A DNA stretch of 64,000 nt from Sphingobacteriales bacterium (GCA_004293485.1 RDYW01000032.1:33849-97848), one strand, 5' to 3'; counted from the first letter of the stretch, positions 19,014 through 29,491 are shown. Translations and numbers: made by a program. Notes: generated by a model from the sequence alone, not told the origin.

Positions 19014-19625
19014 ATGAATTTTAAAGTTTTGTTACTGCTTGTTTCTATGGTGTTAATGTCAAGTTTTGCATACACGCAACAAATGGCCACCATTAGCATC
19101 GGAAAATACGATACCATTACCGTAGCTACTACCAATTACGATGGCGAAATTATACCTTGGGTAGTATTAAACGAAGTAGTAGTACGCGATAGGCGTATTT
19201 TTAAAACTGCATTAGATAAGGCAAAGTTTAATCGCCTACGGTACAATGTATTAAAAGTATTGCCTTATGCCCGCTATGCTGGCGAACGTTACCGTAAGCT
19301 GGAGCGTGACCTTGCGCTTACTAACGATAAAAAAACCCAACGACAACTGGTAAAAAACTGCGAAAAAGAAATTAAACAACTTTTTAACAGCAAAATAAAA
19401 GATATGACCATTAACCAAGGCGAAATTTTAATTAAACTTATTGATAGAGAAACAGGAAGCAGCAGCTACGGGCTAGTGCGTGAAATACAAGGGGCACTTC
19501 CTGCTTTTTTTATGCAATCGTTAGCAAGGTTGTTTGGACATAATTTAAAAGCCGAGTACGACCCCGAAGAAGAAAGAAATATAGAAAGTATTATTAACTC
19601 GGCAGGTAATTACACTTATCAATAA
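19014..19625 (+). CDS. DUF4294 domain-containing exported protein
   Basis: 203 residues with a signal peptide (~1-22, ending AYTQQ). The segment YDGEIIPWVVLNEVVVRDRR through RYNVLKVLPYARYAGERYRK, ending in LIKLIDRETGSSSYGLVREI, is the DUF4294 signature of Bacteroidota. The biochemical role is unknown; the protein should be periplasmic or surface-exposed. It is first in a tight operon with glutathione peroxidase (3-nt gap) and bshB1. Confidence 0.9.
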   Translation: MNFKVLLLLVSMVLMSSFAYTQQMATISIGKYDTITVATTNYDGEIIPWVVLNEVVVRDRRIFKTALDKAKFNRLRYNVLKVLPYARYAGERYRKLERDLALTNDKKTQRQLVKNCEKEIKQLFNSKIKDMTINQGEILIKLIDRETGSSSYGLVREIQGALPAFFMQSLARLFGHNLKAEYDPEEERNIESIINSAGNYTYQ

Positions 19626-19628
19626 ACT

Positions 19629-20141
19629 ATGGCTACTGAAAACATTTATCAATTTACAGTTAATACGCTACAAAACACCGAAAAAAGGTTGAGCGATTAC
19701 GAGGGAAAAGTATTATTAATTGTAAACACTGCATCCGAATGTGGCTTTACGCCCCAGCTAAAAGATTTAGAACAACTGCGTAAAGATTTTGAAGGAAAAC
19801 CTTTTGAAATATTAGCCTTCCCTAGTAACGATTTTGGCCAGCAAGAACCACTTGATGATAGCCAAATAAGTAGCTTTTGCGAAATAAACTACGATACCCA
19901 TTTTACTTTATTTAAAAAATTAAGGGTTAGAGGTACATTTGCACACCCTCTGTATAGTTTTTTGGCCGATAAAAACCGTAACGGTAAAGTAAGTGCAGCC
20001 CCTAAATGGAATTTTCATAAGTATTTAGTAAATAGCAAAGGCGAGGTAGTTGATTTTTTTTATCCTTTTACCAAGCCCACTTCATCGGGTATTAAAAAAG
20101 CCATTAACAAATTATTGCTTACCGCTACTTTTACACCATGA
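19629..20141 (+). CDS. Glutathione peroxidase family (thiol peroxidase)
   Basis: 170 residues. Reduces peroxides using a cysteine nucleophile; bacterial members of this type usually draw electrons from thioredoxin. Active-site Cys38 in NTASECGFTPQL, Gln in FPSNDFGQQEP and the Trp-Asn pair in APKWNFHKYL make the expected catalytic tetrad, with cysteine in place of selenocysteine. No signal peptide, so cytoplasmic. Its stop overlaps the bshB1 start (ATGA), which places a peroxidase together with a step of low-molecular-weight thiol synthesis: a sensible redox-defence pairing. Confidence 0.95.
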   Translation: MATENIYQFTVNTLQNTEKRLSDYEGKVLLIVNTASECGFTPQLKDLEQLRKDFEGKPFEILAFPSNDFGQQEPLDDSQISSFCEINYDTHFTLFKKLRVRGTFAHPLYSFLADKNRNGKVSAAPKWNFHKYLVNSKGEVVDFFYPFTKPTSSGIKKAINKLLLTATFTP

Positions 20142-20860
20142 AACTAGATTTATTATTTATTGCCGCCCACCCCGACGATGTGGAACTTTGCAGTGGAGGC
20201 ACTATTTTAAAGCATATACAATTAGGTAAAAAAGTTGGTATCTTAGACCTTACACGTGGCGAACTTGGCACCCGTGGTACTGCACAAACCCGTGATGCTG
20301 AAGCTAAAAATGCCGCCCAAATTTTAGGGATACATTGGCGAGAAAATTTAGGATTTAGAGATGGTTTTTTTGTAAACGATGAATATCATCGTATAAAAAT
20401 TATCGAAAAAATAAGAGAATTTACCCCCGAAATTATTATTACCAACGCTTACCACGATAGGCACCCCGACCATGGGCGAGCTTCAGAATTAGTGTACGAC
20501 GCTTGCTTTTTAGCTGGCCTTCCCAAAATAAAAACCAATACTAAAACTGGTATTCAACAATCTTTTCGCCCTAGTTTATTGCTTCATTTTATACAAGATA
20601 ATTATATAAAGCCCGATTTTTTGATTGATATAACCCCCTATCACGAAACAAAAATGGCAGCTATACGGGCTTATACTACACAGTTTTTTTCGGCTGTAGC
20701 CAATACTACCGAACCCGAAACATATATATCAAATCCAGTGTTTTTAGATACCATTATTGCCCGGTCTCGCGAATTTGGCAAAGCCATAAACGCCACTTAT
20801 GCCGAAGGTTTTTTGAGTAAAAAATTATTGGGCGTGGATAGTTTTTTTGATTTAAGGTAA
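20138..20860 (+). CDS. bshB1: Bacillithiol biosynthesis deacetylase BshB1
   Basis: 240 residues, PIG-L/LmbE zinc-dependent deacetylase family. Removes acetyl from GlcNAc-malate to give GlcN-malate, the second step in bacillithiol synthesis. FIAAHPDDVELCSGGT holds the metal-binding His-Pro-Asp-Asp, and YHDRHPDHGRASELVYDACF gives the third metal ligand and the BshB1-type signature; DLTRGELGTRGT is also typical. The 4-nt overlap with glutathione peroxidase implies coupled translation. bshA and bshC are not in this window. Confidence 0.95.
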   Translation: MKLDLLFIAAHPDDVELCSGGTILKHIQLGKKVGILDLTRGELGTRGTAQTRDAEAKNAAQILGIHWRENLGFRDGFFVNDEYHRIKIIEKIREFTPEIIITNAYHDRHPDHGRASELVYDACFLAGLPKIKTNTKTGIQQSFRPSLLLHFIQDNYIKPDFLIDITPYHETKMAAIRAYTTQFFSAVANTTEPETYISNPVFLDTIIARSREFGKAINATYAEGFLSKKLLGVDSFFDLR

Positions 20861-20875
20861 TAATGGCTTATAGCA

Positions 20876-20936
20876 AAAACTAGTTAGTGTGTAGTATTTA
20901 CAACTAATTACTATCCACTAAGCACTAACTACTCCA
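20876..20936. repeat. Imperfect inverted TTAGTG-type repeat
   Basis: TAGTTAGTGTGTAG near the left side is nearly complementary to CCACTAAGCACTAACTA on the right, around a central AACTAATTACTA. It sits between convergent bshB1 and the 158-aa gene and may act as a weak bidirectional terminator. The same TTAGTG/CACTAA words recur at 46190-46383. Confidence 0.6.
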
Positions 20937-20939
20937 TTA

Positions 20940-21416
20940 TTAAACAATTGCAAAAACTTTACTATGCCAGCTTTGTGCAAAAGGAATTTTCCATTCGTTT
21001 ATGTATTGATAGGCAGTTTGTACCATATTATTAAACACTAAGGTATCGGCTTGTATCGTTTTATTTAGTACCAATTGTGCAAAATTTTCTTTGTTGCTAA
21101 ACTTCAAAATACCGTTTTGTAGCCAAGCCATGTTAAAACGATTAAATAAATCGAGGTTAAATTTTTGATCTATCTCTTTAATTACTCTCACCAATGCATC
21201 AATTGAACAGCCACTAGCTTGGGCTAATTTTTCATCAACCCATAAAACAATAAATAAATTATATTTTAATTCGAAACCTGCACTTAAAGGCTGGCCGTGT
21301 GCTTGCCAGTTTAAAGTAAAATTTGTTAAAATTTTTTCGATTTCGGTTACTTGTTGTTTAATTAAAAGTTTGTTGCTTTGGTAAATCCATACCTTGGTAT
21401 TGGGGTTATTTAACAT
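20940..21416 (-). CDS. Conserved Bacteroidota protein, often misnamed 'ABC transporter ATPase'
   Basis: 158 residues, soluble, no signal peptide. VWIYQSNKLL, NWQAHGQPLSAGFELKYNLF, SGCSIDALVRVIKEI and FAQSWHSKVFAIV match a family widespread in Bacteroidota. Databases often label it ABC transporter ATPase, but there is no Walker A or B motif here, so that name is not supported. The GCSID cysteine is strongly conserved as I recall. Function unknown. Confidence 0.8.
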   Translation of the reverse strand: MLNNPNTKVWIYQSNKLLIKQQVTEIEKILTNFTLNWQAHGQPLSAGFELKYNLFIVLWVDEKLAQASGCSIDALVRVIKEIDQKFNLDLFNRFNMAWLQNGILKFSNKENFAQLVLNKTIQADTLVFNNMVQTAYQYINEWKIPFAQSWHSKVFAIV

Positions 21417-21488
21417 ATTTATATGGGTAAGTTAATACATAGTTTAAAAGCATTATAACATTTTTATTACAATTAAATTTAGTTGTTA

Positions 21489-21504
21489 CAAATTTATACA
21501 TTTG
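21489..21504. promoter_or_regulatory. Overlapping divergent -7 boxes
   Basis: TAAATTTG on the minus strand (21496 to 21489) and TACATTTG on the plus strand (21497-21504) abut back to back; both match TAnnTTTG exactly. The minus box lies 72 nt upstream of the ATG at 21416. The plus box would transcribe toward the small candidate reading frame at 21532. No matching -33 TTTG is clear for either. Confidence 0.45.
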
Positions 21505-21531
21505 TTGTAACAAGTTTTTTAAATGATGTGT

Positions 21532-21705
21532 ATGAGAAAAAATAGTTACGTTTATTTTATTGTTATACCTATTTTGTTGATTTTTCACATTTGTATAATG
21601 TGTTTTTGGGTAGTATCAATTAAATCCGAAAAGGCAATTAGAGTTATTGATAATCAATCCTACCATAAAAATTACTCTCCCCAAAAATTATACCGCAAAG
21701 TTTAA
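21532..21705 (+). CDS. Possible small membrane protein (doubtful)
   Basis: 57 residues from ATG at 21532. One strongly hydrophobic segment (YFIVIPILLIFHICIMCFW) is flanked by basic residues, and an exact -7 box lies 27 nt upstream. No family is recognised, and AT-rich intergenic DNA gives such frames by chance. Its 3' end nearly meets the convergent Fe-S gene. Listed because a promoter and a membrane helix coincide; it may be nothing. Confidence 0.2.
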   Translation: MRKNSYVYFIVIPILLIFHICIMCFWVVSIKSEKAIRVIDNQSYHKNYSPQKLYRKV

Positions 21706-21717
21706 AAAAAAACATCC

Positions 21718-22524
21718 TTATAAATTATTACTTAATGCTGTAAGTTCGGCAATATCTAGCACTGCTGTATGGCTAAGGTTATCTATATTTTTTACCCCGT
21801 CACTTAGCATAGTCATACAAAAAGGGCATCCTACAGCCACAATGCTTGCATTACTTTCTTTTACATCTTCCATACGTTCAATATTAATATCTTTTGTTCC
21901 TTTTTCGGGTTCTTTAAACATTTGTGCACCGCCAGCACCACAGCACAAGCCGTTTTGCTTACAACGTTTAAGTTCTACTAGGTCGGCATCTAAAGCTTCA
22001 AGGGCAAACCTTGGGGCTTCATATACATTGTTGCCTCGGCCTAAGTAACAGGGGTCGTGGTAGGTAATACGCTTGCCTTTAAATACCTTGTTATCTTTGG
22101 TCTTTAACTTTCCATCGGCTACTAGGTCGGCTATTAATTGTGTGTGGTGTATTACTTGGTAGTTACCGCCCAGTTGTGGGTATTCGTTTTTTATAGTGTT
22201 AAAACAGTGCGGGCAAGCGGTAACAATTTTGGTAACTTTATAACCGTTAAGCGTTTCTATAGCTTGCATAGCCTGCATTTGAAACAAAAACTCGTTACCG
22301 GCTCGCTTAGCTGGGTCGCCAGTACAACTTTCATCGGTTCCTAGTACTGCATACTTAATGCCTACATGGTTTAATATTTTAGCAAAGGCTTGTGTAACTC
22401 TTTGCGCCCTTTCATCGTAGCTACCAGCACAACCTACCCAAAATAATATTTCGGGGGTTTCGCCATTAGCCATCATACTGGCCATGGTGGGTACTTTTAG
22501 ATTAAAATTACTCATGTGCTGCAT
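21718..22524 (-). CDS. CCG-domain Fe-S protein (HdrB/GlpC-like subunit)
   Basis: 268 residues, cytoplasmic, electron-transfer type. Two cysteine-rich (CCG) domains: the first is degenerate (LFWVGCAGSYDERAQ, TDESCTGDPAKRAG, VTACPHCFNTIKNEY). The second is canonical (ITYHDPCYLGR, GLCCGAGGAQMF, VGCPFCMTMLSDG) and should bind a non-cubane [4Fe-4S] cluster as in heterodisulfide reductase subunit B. It lies 14 nt after its membrane partner at 22539-23849, clearly one operon. The two proteins together have the domains of an ETF:menaquinone oxidoreductase; the electron donor is not certain. Confidence 0.9.
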   Translation of the reverse strand: MQHMSNFNLKVPTMASMMANGETPEILFWVGCAGSYDERAQRVTQAFAKILNHVGIKYAVLGTDESCTGDPAKRAGNEFLFQMQAMQAIETLNGYKVTKIVTACPHCFNTIKNEYPQLGGNYQVIHHTQLIADLVADGKLKTKDNKVFKGKRITYHDPCYLGRGNNVYEAPRFALEALDADLVELKRCKQNGLCCGAGGAQMFKEPEKGTKDINIERMEDVKESNASIVAVGCPFCMTMLSDGVKNIDNLSHTAVLDIAELTALSNNL

Positions 22525-22538
22525 ATTTTTTTTAAAAT

Positions 22539-23849
22539 TTAATTTGATAAATTATTTGCCCAATTTAACCTATCGGCTGCAGCATATTTCCAAGGTGCAC
22601 CATTATTTTCGATATTGGCAAACATATTATTTAAGCTATTAGGCGCTTGCGATTGTTCCATAACAGCGTAGCGGCGCAAATCTATAATAATCGATAATGG
22701 GTCGATATTAATAGGGCAGGCTTGCACACAAGCGTTACAAGAGGTACAAGCCCATATTTCTTCGTATGAAATATAATTACCCAGCAACGATTTTCCATCC
22801 ACATAATCGTTACCATTTCGGTCGATATTTTGGCCTACCTCTACCAGCCTATCACGGGTATCCATCATTATTTTACGGGGCGATAACAACTTACCCGTAA
22901 TATTTGCGGGGCATACTTCGGTACACCTACCGCACTCGGTACAGGTATAAGCATTTAACAATTGTATTTGGTGCAAAGCATGCACATCGTTAGCCCCAAA
23001 CGTAGCATTTTCGGATGCTGTGGGTGGTACAAGTGATGTATCTAGCATTGCTTTTACTTCGTTTGTTACCGTTGCCATATTATCAAGGGTAGCTAGGTTA
23101 TTTAACCTAGCATACCATGTAGTAGGAAATGCCAATATAATATGCAAATGTTTTGAATAGGGTAAATAGTTTAAGAAAGCGAAAATGCCCATTATATGTA
23201 GCCACCAGCAAAAACGTTCTAAAAATACCAAGGCTTGCGCCGATGTAGGTAGCACAACCTGTAAATATTGCGAAACAGGAAACCACCCTGCAATAGGGTA
23301 ATGTGCCTGCCCTAGTTTTTGCAATTGATGGTCGCTAGCGTTCATTATTAAAAAAGCAAACATCAATACTACCTCGGTGAGCAAGATTATTGTAGCATCT
23401 TTTTTTGGCCATGCTGTCATTTCAGCCCCCGAAAATCTTTTTAATTTAAGTACAAGCCTACGGGCTAAAAACACAAAAACGGCAAACAAAACCAGTAAAG
23501 CTAAAAATTCGAAACTGCCAATTAAAAAATTATAAAACCCACCTAAAAATAAAAATATACGGTGGGTGCCTAATAGGCCATCGATTATAATTTCTAAAAC
23601 TTCGATATTGATGATTATAAACCCAGCGTAAATAAAAAAGTGCATAAGGGCAGCAATAGGTTTAGCCGCCAGTTTGCTTTGCCCAAAAGCTACTTTTAAA
23701 ACCATAAGCCATCTAAGCTTTTTATTGTCGTTTCGGCTAATACTTTTACCTAGTTGTATGTTTCGTAAAATTTTTTTAAAATTTTTATAAAACAGCGTAA
23801 CAGCAGATATAAAGGCCAGTAAAAAAAGTATTTGTGCTATTATTGCCAT
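22539..23849 (-). CDS. Membrane-bound 4Fe-4S oxidoreductase (NarI-like + HdrC-like)
   Basis: 436 residues. The N-terminal ~270 residues hold five to six membrane segments with spaced histidines, like the heme-b-binding NarI/gamma subunit. The C-terminal domain has two 4Fe-4S motifs, CTECGRCTEVCPANITG and CTSCNACVQACPINIDPL. It should carry electrons between the CCG partner and menaquinone at the inner membrane. The arrangement (membrane cytochrome + 2x[4Fe-4S] + CCG partner) is the split form of proteins that oxidise reduced ETF, which suggests a link with EtfAB at 53.8-55.5 kb. Confidence 0.9.
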   Translation of the reverse strand: MAIIAQILFLLAFISAVTLFYKNFKKILRNIQLGKSISRNDNKKLRWLMVLKVAFGQSKLAAKPIAALMHFFIYAGFIIINIEVLEIIIDGLLGTHRIFLFLGGFYNFLIGSFEFLALLVLFAVFVFLARRLVLKLKRFSGAEMTAWPKKDATIILLTEVVLMFAFLIMNASDHQLQKLGQAHYPIAGWFPVSQYLQVVLPTSAQALVFLERFCWWLHIMGIFAFLNYLPYSKHLHIILAFPTTWYARLNNLATLDNMATVTNEVKAMLDTSLVPPTASENATFGANDVHALHQIQLLNAYTCTECGRCTEVCPANITGKLLSPRKIMMDTRDRLVEVGQNIDRNGNDYVDGKSLLGNYISYEEIWACTSCNACVQACPINIDPLSIIIDLRRYAVMEQSQAPNSLNNMFANIENNGAPWKYAAADRLNWANNLSN

Positions 23850-23994
23850 TCATTAAAATTTATGCGAATTTATAAAAACCATTTTAGATGTAGTATAAAA
23901 TGCCATTAAGTTTTTAGTTACTGCAATTATACACTTGATTTACAACATAATAACATTTAAACTGAGAAAATTTTTGTGATAAACGAATAAAAAA

Positions 23995-24025
23995 TTTGTA
24001 GATTAACAAAAACAATCTACATTTG
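23995..24025 (+). promoter_or_regulatory. Consensus Bacteroidota promoter for tRNA-Phe
   Basis: -33 TTTG (23995-23998), 19-nt spacer, -7 TACATTTG (24018-24025). Both boxes and the spacing fit the primary-sigma consensus TTTG-N19-TAnnTTTG. Position 1 of the tRNA is 40 nt further on. Confidence 0.8.
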
Positions 24026-24064
24026 CAATCCCTAAAACAACACACCGAGTGTTTTAAGAATTAT

Positions 24065-24137
24065 GGTGCGGTAGCTCAGTCGGTAGAGCAAAGGACTGAA
24101 AATCCTTGTGTCGCCGGTTCGATCCCGGCCCACACCA
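24065..24137 (+). tRNA. trnF: tRNA-Phe (anticodon GAA)
   Basis: 73 nt cloverleaf. The D arm starts TAGCTCAG; the anticodon stem AAGGA/TCCTT closes loop CTGAAAA with GAA at 24098-24100; the T arm is GCCGG-TTCGATC-CCGGC. The acceptor stem GGTGCGG/CCACACC has one C-A mismatch at the fifth pair (24069 with 24132). The 3' CCA is not encoded (ACTA follows the stem). It is followed by an intrinsic terminator and stands alone. Confidence 0.95.
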
Positions 24138-24147
24138 CTAGGGCATT

Positions 24148-24182
24148 AAAAACCTTCCGAATTATTTTTGGAAGGTTTTTTT
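24148..24182 (+). terminator. Intrinsic terminator after tRNA-Phe
   Basis: AAAAACCTTCC (24148-24158) pairs with GGAAGGTTTTT (24170-24180) around an 11-nt loop, ending in a run of seven T. It begins 11 nt after the tRNA. Confidence 0.9.
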
Positions 24183-24262
24183 ATGCCAAAAATTTACTTA
24201 TCAATATAGTGATTTACGATTTTATTTATACGCTGTACTTGATTATAATTTTCTTTAGCAAT

Positions 24263-25221
24263 TTATTGGCAGCTACTTATAAAATAATTGTAAGCCCCCC
24301 AAGTTTTAGTGTTAGCCATTATTTTTTTTATAAAGCAGTAACTGTTTGCAGCAATGTAAGCTTCATTATAAACCCCATGCTCGCCATTTATTTGGCCATG
24401 TATTAGGCTATTAAAGTTGCGTTGGCGCATTAAATCGTATATAGCTTTAGAACCAAAAACGGGTAAATAATTTTTACATCCTGCATAGGTGCCTACCTCA
24501 TAAGGTATTATTTTATCATTAGTGCCATGAAAACTTATTACTGGTATGTTTTCGCTTTCGGATATGATGCCCAAATCAAATACACCACCCCACATATTTA
24601 TTACGCCTTTTATCGAAAAAATGTTTTTTAAATTGTTTCCTGATGTATTAAGTTCGTTAAATTTTTTTTCAAAATTCGGAAAGTACGTATCTACATCTTT
24701 TTTGTTTATAAAAGCAGTTTGCAAAGCTAAAACACTGCCAGCACTGGCACCACCAATAAATATTTTACTGGTATCAATAGCATACACACTGGCATTAGCC
24801 ACCAAATAACGCAATGCGGCTTTGGTATCTTGCAGGCCACGGTAAGCTGCTAATTTAAGACTTTGCATATTGCCATCGCAATTATTGGTGCCAAAATTCC
24901 AGCCTAGCCTATAATTTATACTTACGGCTGTAAATCCTTTTTCGGCAAAAAATTTACATATTTCGCTGGCTTCATTTTTATCGCCCAGTAAAAATGCCCC
25001 CCGTGAATAAATACAATTAAAGGCCTTAAAGCTTGTTTGGATTTAGGTGTGTATATATCAAGCAATAAGGGTTGGGTTATGCCAGCAAAATTATTGGCAT
25101 TACCGTACACAATATTATTGTTTACTGTAATTTTTGATGGTTCTTCAAAAGCTTGTTCAGCTTTTTTACAAGCGGTAAATAAACCCGTAAGGCACAATAA
25201 AAAAATAATTGAAAGTTTCAT
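24263..25221 (-). pseudogene. Alpha/beta-hydrolase esterase lipoprotein, broken by a 1-base frameshift
   Basis: Two frames join to one alpha/beta hydrolase. From ATG 25221 a lipoprotein signal (GLFTAC) leads to PLLLDIYTPKSK and PLIVFIHGG, the oxyanion HGG of BD-FAE/esterase families. Frame is then lost at a run of six G (24997-25002). Adding one G restores HGGAFLLGDKNEASEICKFF and continues through the nucleophile elbow FIGGASAGSVLAL (GxSxG) and the end regions VISFHGTNDKIIPYEVG (Asp) and GEHGVYN (His). The 959-bp length plus one base is exactly 320 codons. So the lesion is a single deletion, either real (slippage or phase variation) or an assembly error. Confidence 0.85.
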
Positions 25222-25277
25222 TTTTATATTTTAGATGACAACAATGTTTTTTAAACAATGTTTTTGTACCCTAAAAT

Positions 25278-25958
25278 TCAAAACCCTAAAAAACCCAATA
25301 CCCTTTTAAACTCATCGCTTAATGGTGCTTTAATTCCTACATTTTGATGCGTTATAGGGTGCTTAAAAACTACTTCGGCGGCATGTAGCATCATGGTATC
25401 CATTTCCCATTTGGTTTTAAAAAGTTTGTTTTGCTTATTGCAACCGTGTGGCCTATCGCCTATAATGGGGTGGTGTATGTGTGCAAAATGCTTGCGTAGC
25501 TGGTGCATACGACCTGTGGTGGGCTTGGCCTCAACAAATGAATAACGAGAGCTAAGGTTTTTACCGAAGGCAAGGTCTATTTCGGTTCGGGCAAGGGTTT
25601 TAAAACGGGTAAAAGCAGCTTGTAGCGTTCCGTTTTCTTTGCGTAAAGGGTAATCAATAGCCTGTTCATCGGGGGTAAAACCCCGCACTATGGCAAGGTA
25701 TTTTTTACTTACCAAGCTACTGGCAAATTGCTGGTTCATAAGTTTTTCGGTTTCTTTATCCAAGGCAAATAATAAAACACCTGCCGTTTTTCGGTCTAAA
25801 CGGTGTACAGGCGAAACCCATTGGCCTATTTGGTCTCGTAAAATTTGTAGGGCAAATTCGGTAGCATCACGGGCTATTGATGATTGATGCACCAATAAAT
25901 TATGCGGTTTATTTATGGCAACAAGGTGCGCATCTTGGTATAAAATTTCTAAAAGCAT
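25278..25958 (-). CDS. truC: RluA-family pseudouridine synthase, TruC-like
   Basis: 226 residues. Catalytic HRLDRKTAGVLLFALDKE carries the Asp nucleophile and is the form seen in TruC (tRNA U65) and close relatives. ILYQDAHLVAINKPHNLLVH, RMHQLRKHFAHIHHPIIGDR (with C-N-K-Q-N after it) are family blocks. There is no S4 domain, consistent with TruC rather than RluC/RluD. It acts on RNA in the cytoplasm; the exact target uridine is inferred. It lies just downstream of the Rpn gene and 56 nt before the broken esterase gene, all on the minus strand. Confidence 0.9.
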   Translation of the reverse strand: MLLEILYQDAHLVAINKPHNLLVHQSSIARDATEFALQILRDQIGQWVSPVHRLDRKTAGVLLFALDKETEKLMNQQFASSLVSKKYLAIVRGFTPDEQAIDYPLRKENGTLQAAFTRFKTLARTEIDLAFGKNLSSRYSFVEAKPTTGRMHQLRKHFAHIHHPIIGDRPHGCNKQNKLFKTKWEMDTMMLHAAEVVFKHPITHQNVGIKAPLSDEFKRVLGFLGF

Positions 25959-25974
25959 AGGTTAATTTACTAGC

Positions 25975-26855
25975 TTACAGGTTTTCTATATCTTGGATAC
26001 TTAGTCCTGTTGTTTCGGCAATAAAGTTAAAATCCATACCTGCTAATTTGAGTTTTGAAGCTATTTTAATGCTATTTAACCGTTCGCCTTTAGCTTCGCC
26101 GATTTCTAAGCCTCTTGCTTCGCCAATAGCTAAGCCTCGTTTTTCGGCTCGTTCCATTCCTAACTCAAAACGACCTCTTTCGTCTTGCTCTCGAATAAAA
26201 ATTTTGTTGTAATCTTCAAGTTCCTGCTTTGTCCAGTTGTGTTTATCGGCAACATCAAAGGCTGTTATCAATCCTTTATCGGTAATTATTTTGGGTACAA
26301 AAGTTAAGTTTTCGGCATTTTTTATAAAATAAACCCATTGCTCTACAATTGTTTTTAATTGATGCAGTTGAAGGTTAAACTTTGTAAGTTCGATAAAGGT
26401 GAACTCCATATTTTTAATCACATTTTCGCCAGTTTCGTTATCTAATATCTTATGTCGGCTTAAATAATGTGGGTTTTGTGTAGCCTCAAAATTTAAAATT
26501 CCTATAAAAAATGTAGGCCTTAGGTTGGGGTATAAATCGCCACGCTCGATTTGGTCGGTATAGCTTTGCGAAGCATAATATAACACCCGTTTATCAAAAT
26601 CTTTTACCTCAGCAACCTGCATTTCAACAATAAAGGTATTGCCTTGCAGGTCGGTGGCTTTAACATCAACAATGGTAGTTTTACCGCCATGGTATTTGGG
26701 TAATTGATAAGGTGTTTTAATAGTAACACGGTAATAATATCACTACTTTTAAGATCTAAAACAGCGTTTAAAAAAGAAATCAAAGATATTTTTTTATGCT
26801 CATTTCCAAAAATCTTTTTAAATGCTACATCGTTGGTTACATCTACAAATTTCAT
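25975..26855 (-). pseudogene. Rpn/PD-(D/E)XK nuclease family gene with 1-base frameshift
   Basis: From ATG 26855: MKFVDVTNDVAFKKIFGNEH and LISFLNAVLDLKSSDIITV, the start of the Rpn/PDDEXK-transposase family. The frame is lost near 26722-26730. The next frame continues in register with TPYQLPKYHGGKTTIVDVKA, TDLQGNTFIVEMQVAEVKDF (D and ExQ are nuclease residues) and the usual C-terminal tail with GEARGLEIGEAKGERL. 881 bp plus one base gives 294 codons, full family length, so one deleted base explains the break. Rpn proteins are horizontally spread nucleases that promote recA-independent recombination or act in phage defence. Could be real decay or a sequencing indel. Confidence 0.85.
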
Positions 26856-26990
26856 ACTTCAAATTTACAAATATTTTGATGGTTAAACAGATAATTAATT
26901 TAGCCAATAGTGCAGTATAACAGCCAGTACAAAATCAGCGTTAAGCGTAACCAAATAATATTTAATTGGATGCTAATATAATGTTTTTAG

Positions 26991-29003
<2,013 letters not shown>

Positions 29004-29024
29004 GAGGTAGTGTTTTTTTGTATT

Positions 29025-29078
29025 TATTAGGATTTAATGATGGTAAGATGCGAATGGTAAATTAATTTTAACAACTTC
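29025..29078 (+). repeat. ~54-bp repeat, copy 1
   Basis: Shares AGGATTTAA-N-GATGGTA-N-GATG, then AATGG and TAAATTAA, ending near ACTTC, with copy 2 at 29492-29547. The two copies bracket the 84-residue gene. Confidence 0.7.
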
Positions 29079-29204
29079 GGGGGCTCTGTTGCCATTATAA
29101 ATTTTGGAATTAATTGACGCCTTCGGTTAAATCGAAAGTATTAATGCTTAAAAAACAATAAATTTATTTTAAATTTTTACACTTATAAATTTTAATAAGC
29201 TAAA

Positions 29205-29459
29205 ATGACAAACCAAACAATAAGCATTACAGACTTGTACGATGTACTAGTTTCTAAATTAGGCAAAGATGAAGCTAAAGCGCTTACACATTTTATAGAG
29301 CATAAAATTGAAAAAGAAATAGATTATAAAACAAAACCCTTAGCTACCCGTGAAGATTTAGAGCGAGGTTTTAAAGAACAATCTAGATGGATGTTAGGTA
29401 CTTTTATTACCTTAACTTTAATGATACTAGGCTTATACGCTGCTATTTTATTAAAATAA
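29205..29459 (+). CDS. Small membrane-anchored protein, DUF1640-like
   Basis: 84 residues. The N-terminal half is helical and charged (ITDLYDVLVSKLGKDEAKAL), with a short TKPLATREDLERGFKEQSRW segment. It ends in one C-terminal membrane helix (MLGTFITLTLMILGLYAAIL). This layout is like short DUF1640/CCDC90-type proteins, a tail-anchored helix with a helical cytoplasmic part. Function unknown. It is bounded on both sides by copies of a ~54-bp repeat, which hints at local duplication or mobility. Confidence 0.7.
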   Translation: MTNQTISITDLYDVLVSKLGKDEAKALTHFIEHKIEKEIDYKTKPLATREDLERGFKEQSRWMLGTFITLTLMILGLYAAILLK

Positions 29460-29491
29460 ATTCAAAAATCACACATTGTCTAGATTAGAAT

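Noticed and set aside
20940..21416. Name 'ABC transporter ATPase' for the 158-residue protein
   Set aside because: No Walker A, Walker B or signature motif is present; the label is a database carry-over.
24023..24406. 127-codon frame covering tRNA-Phe
   Set aside because: It runs through a clear tRNA gene and its terminator, so it is chance.
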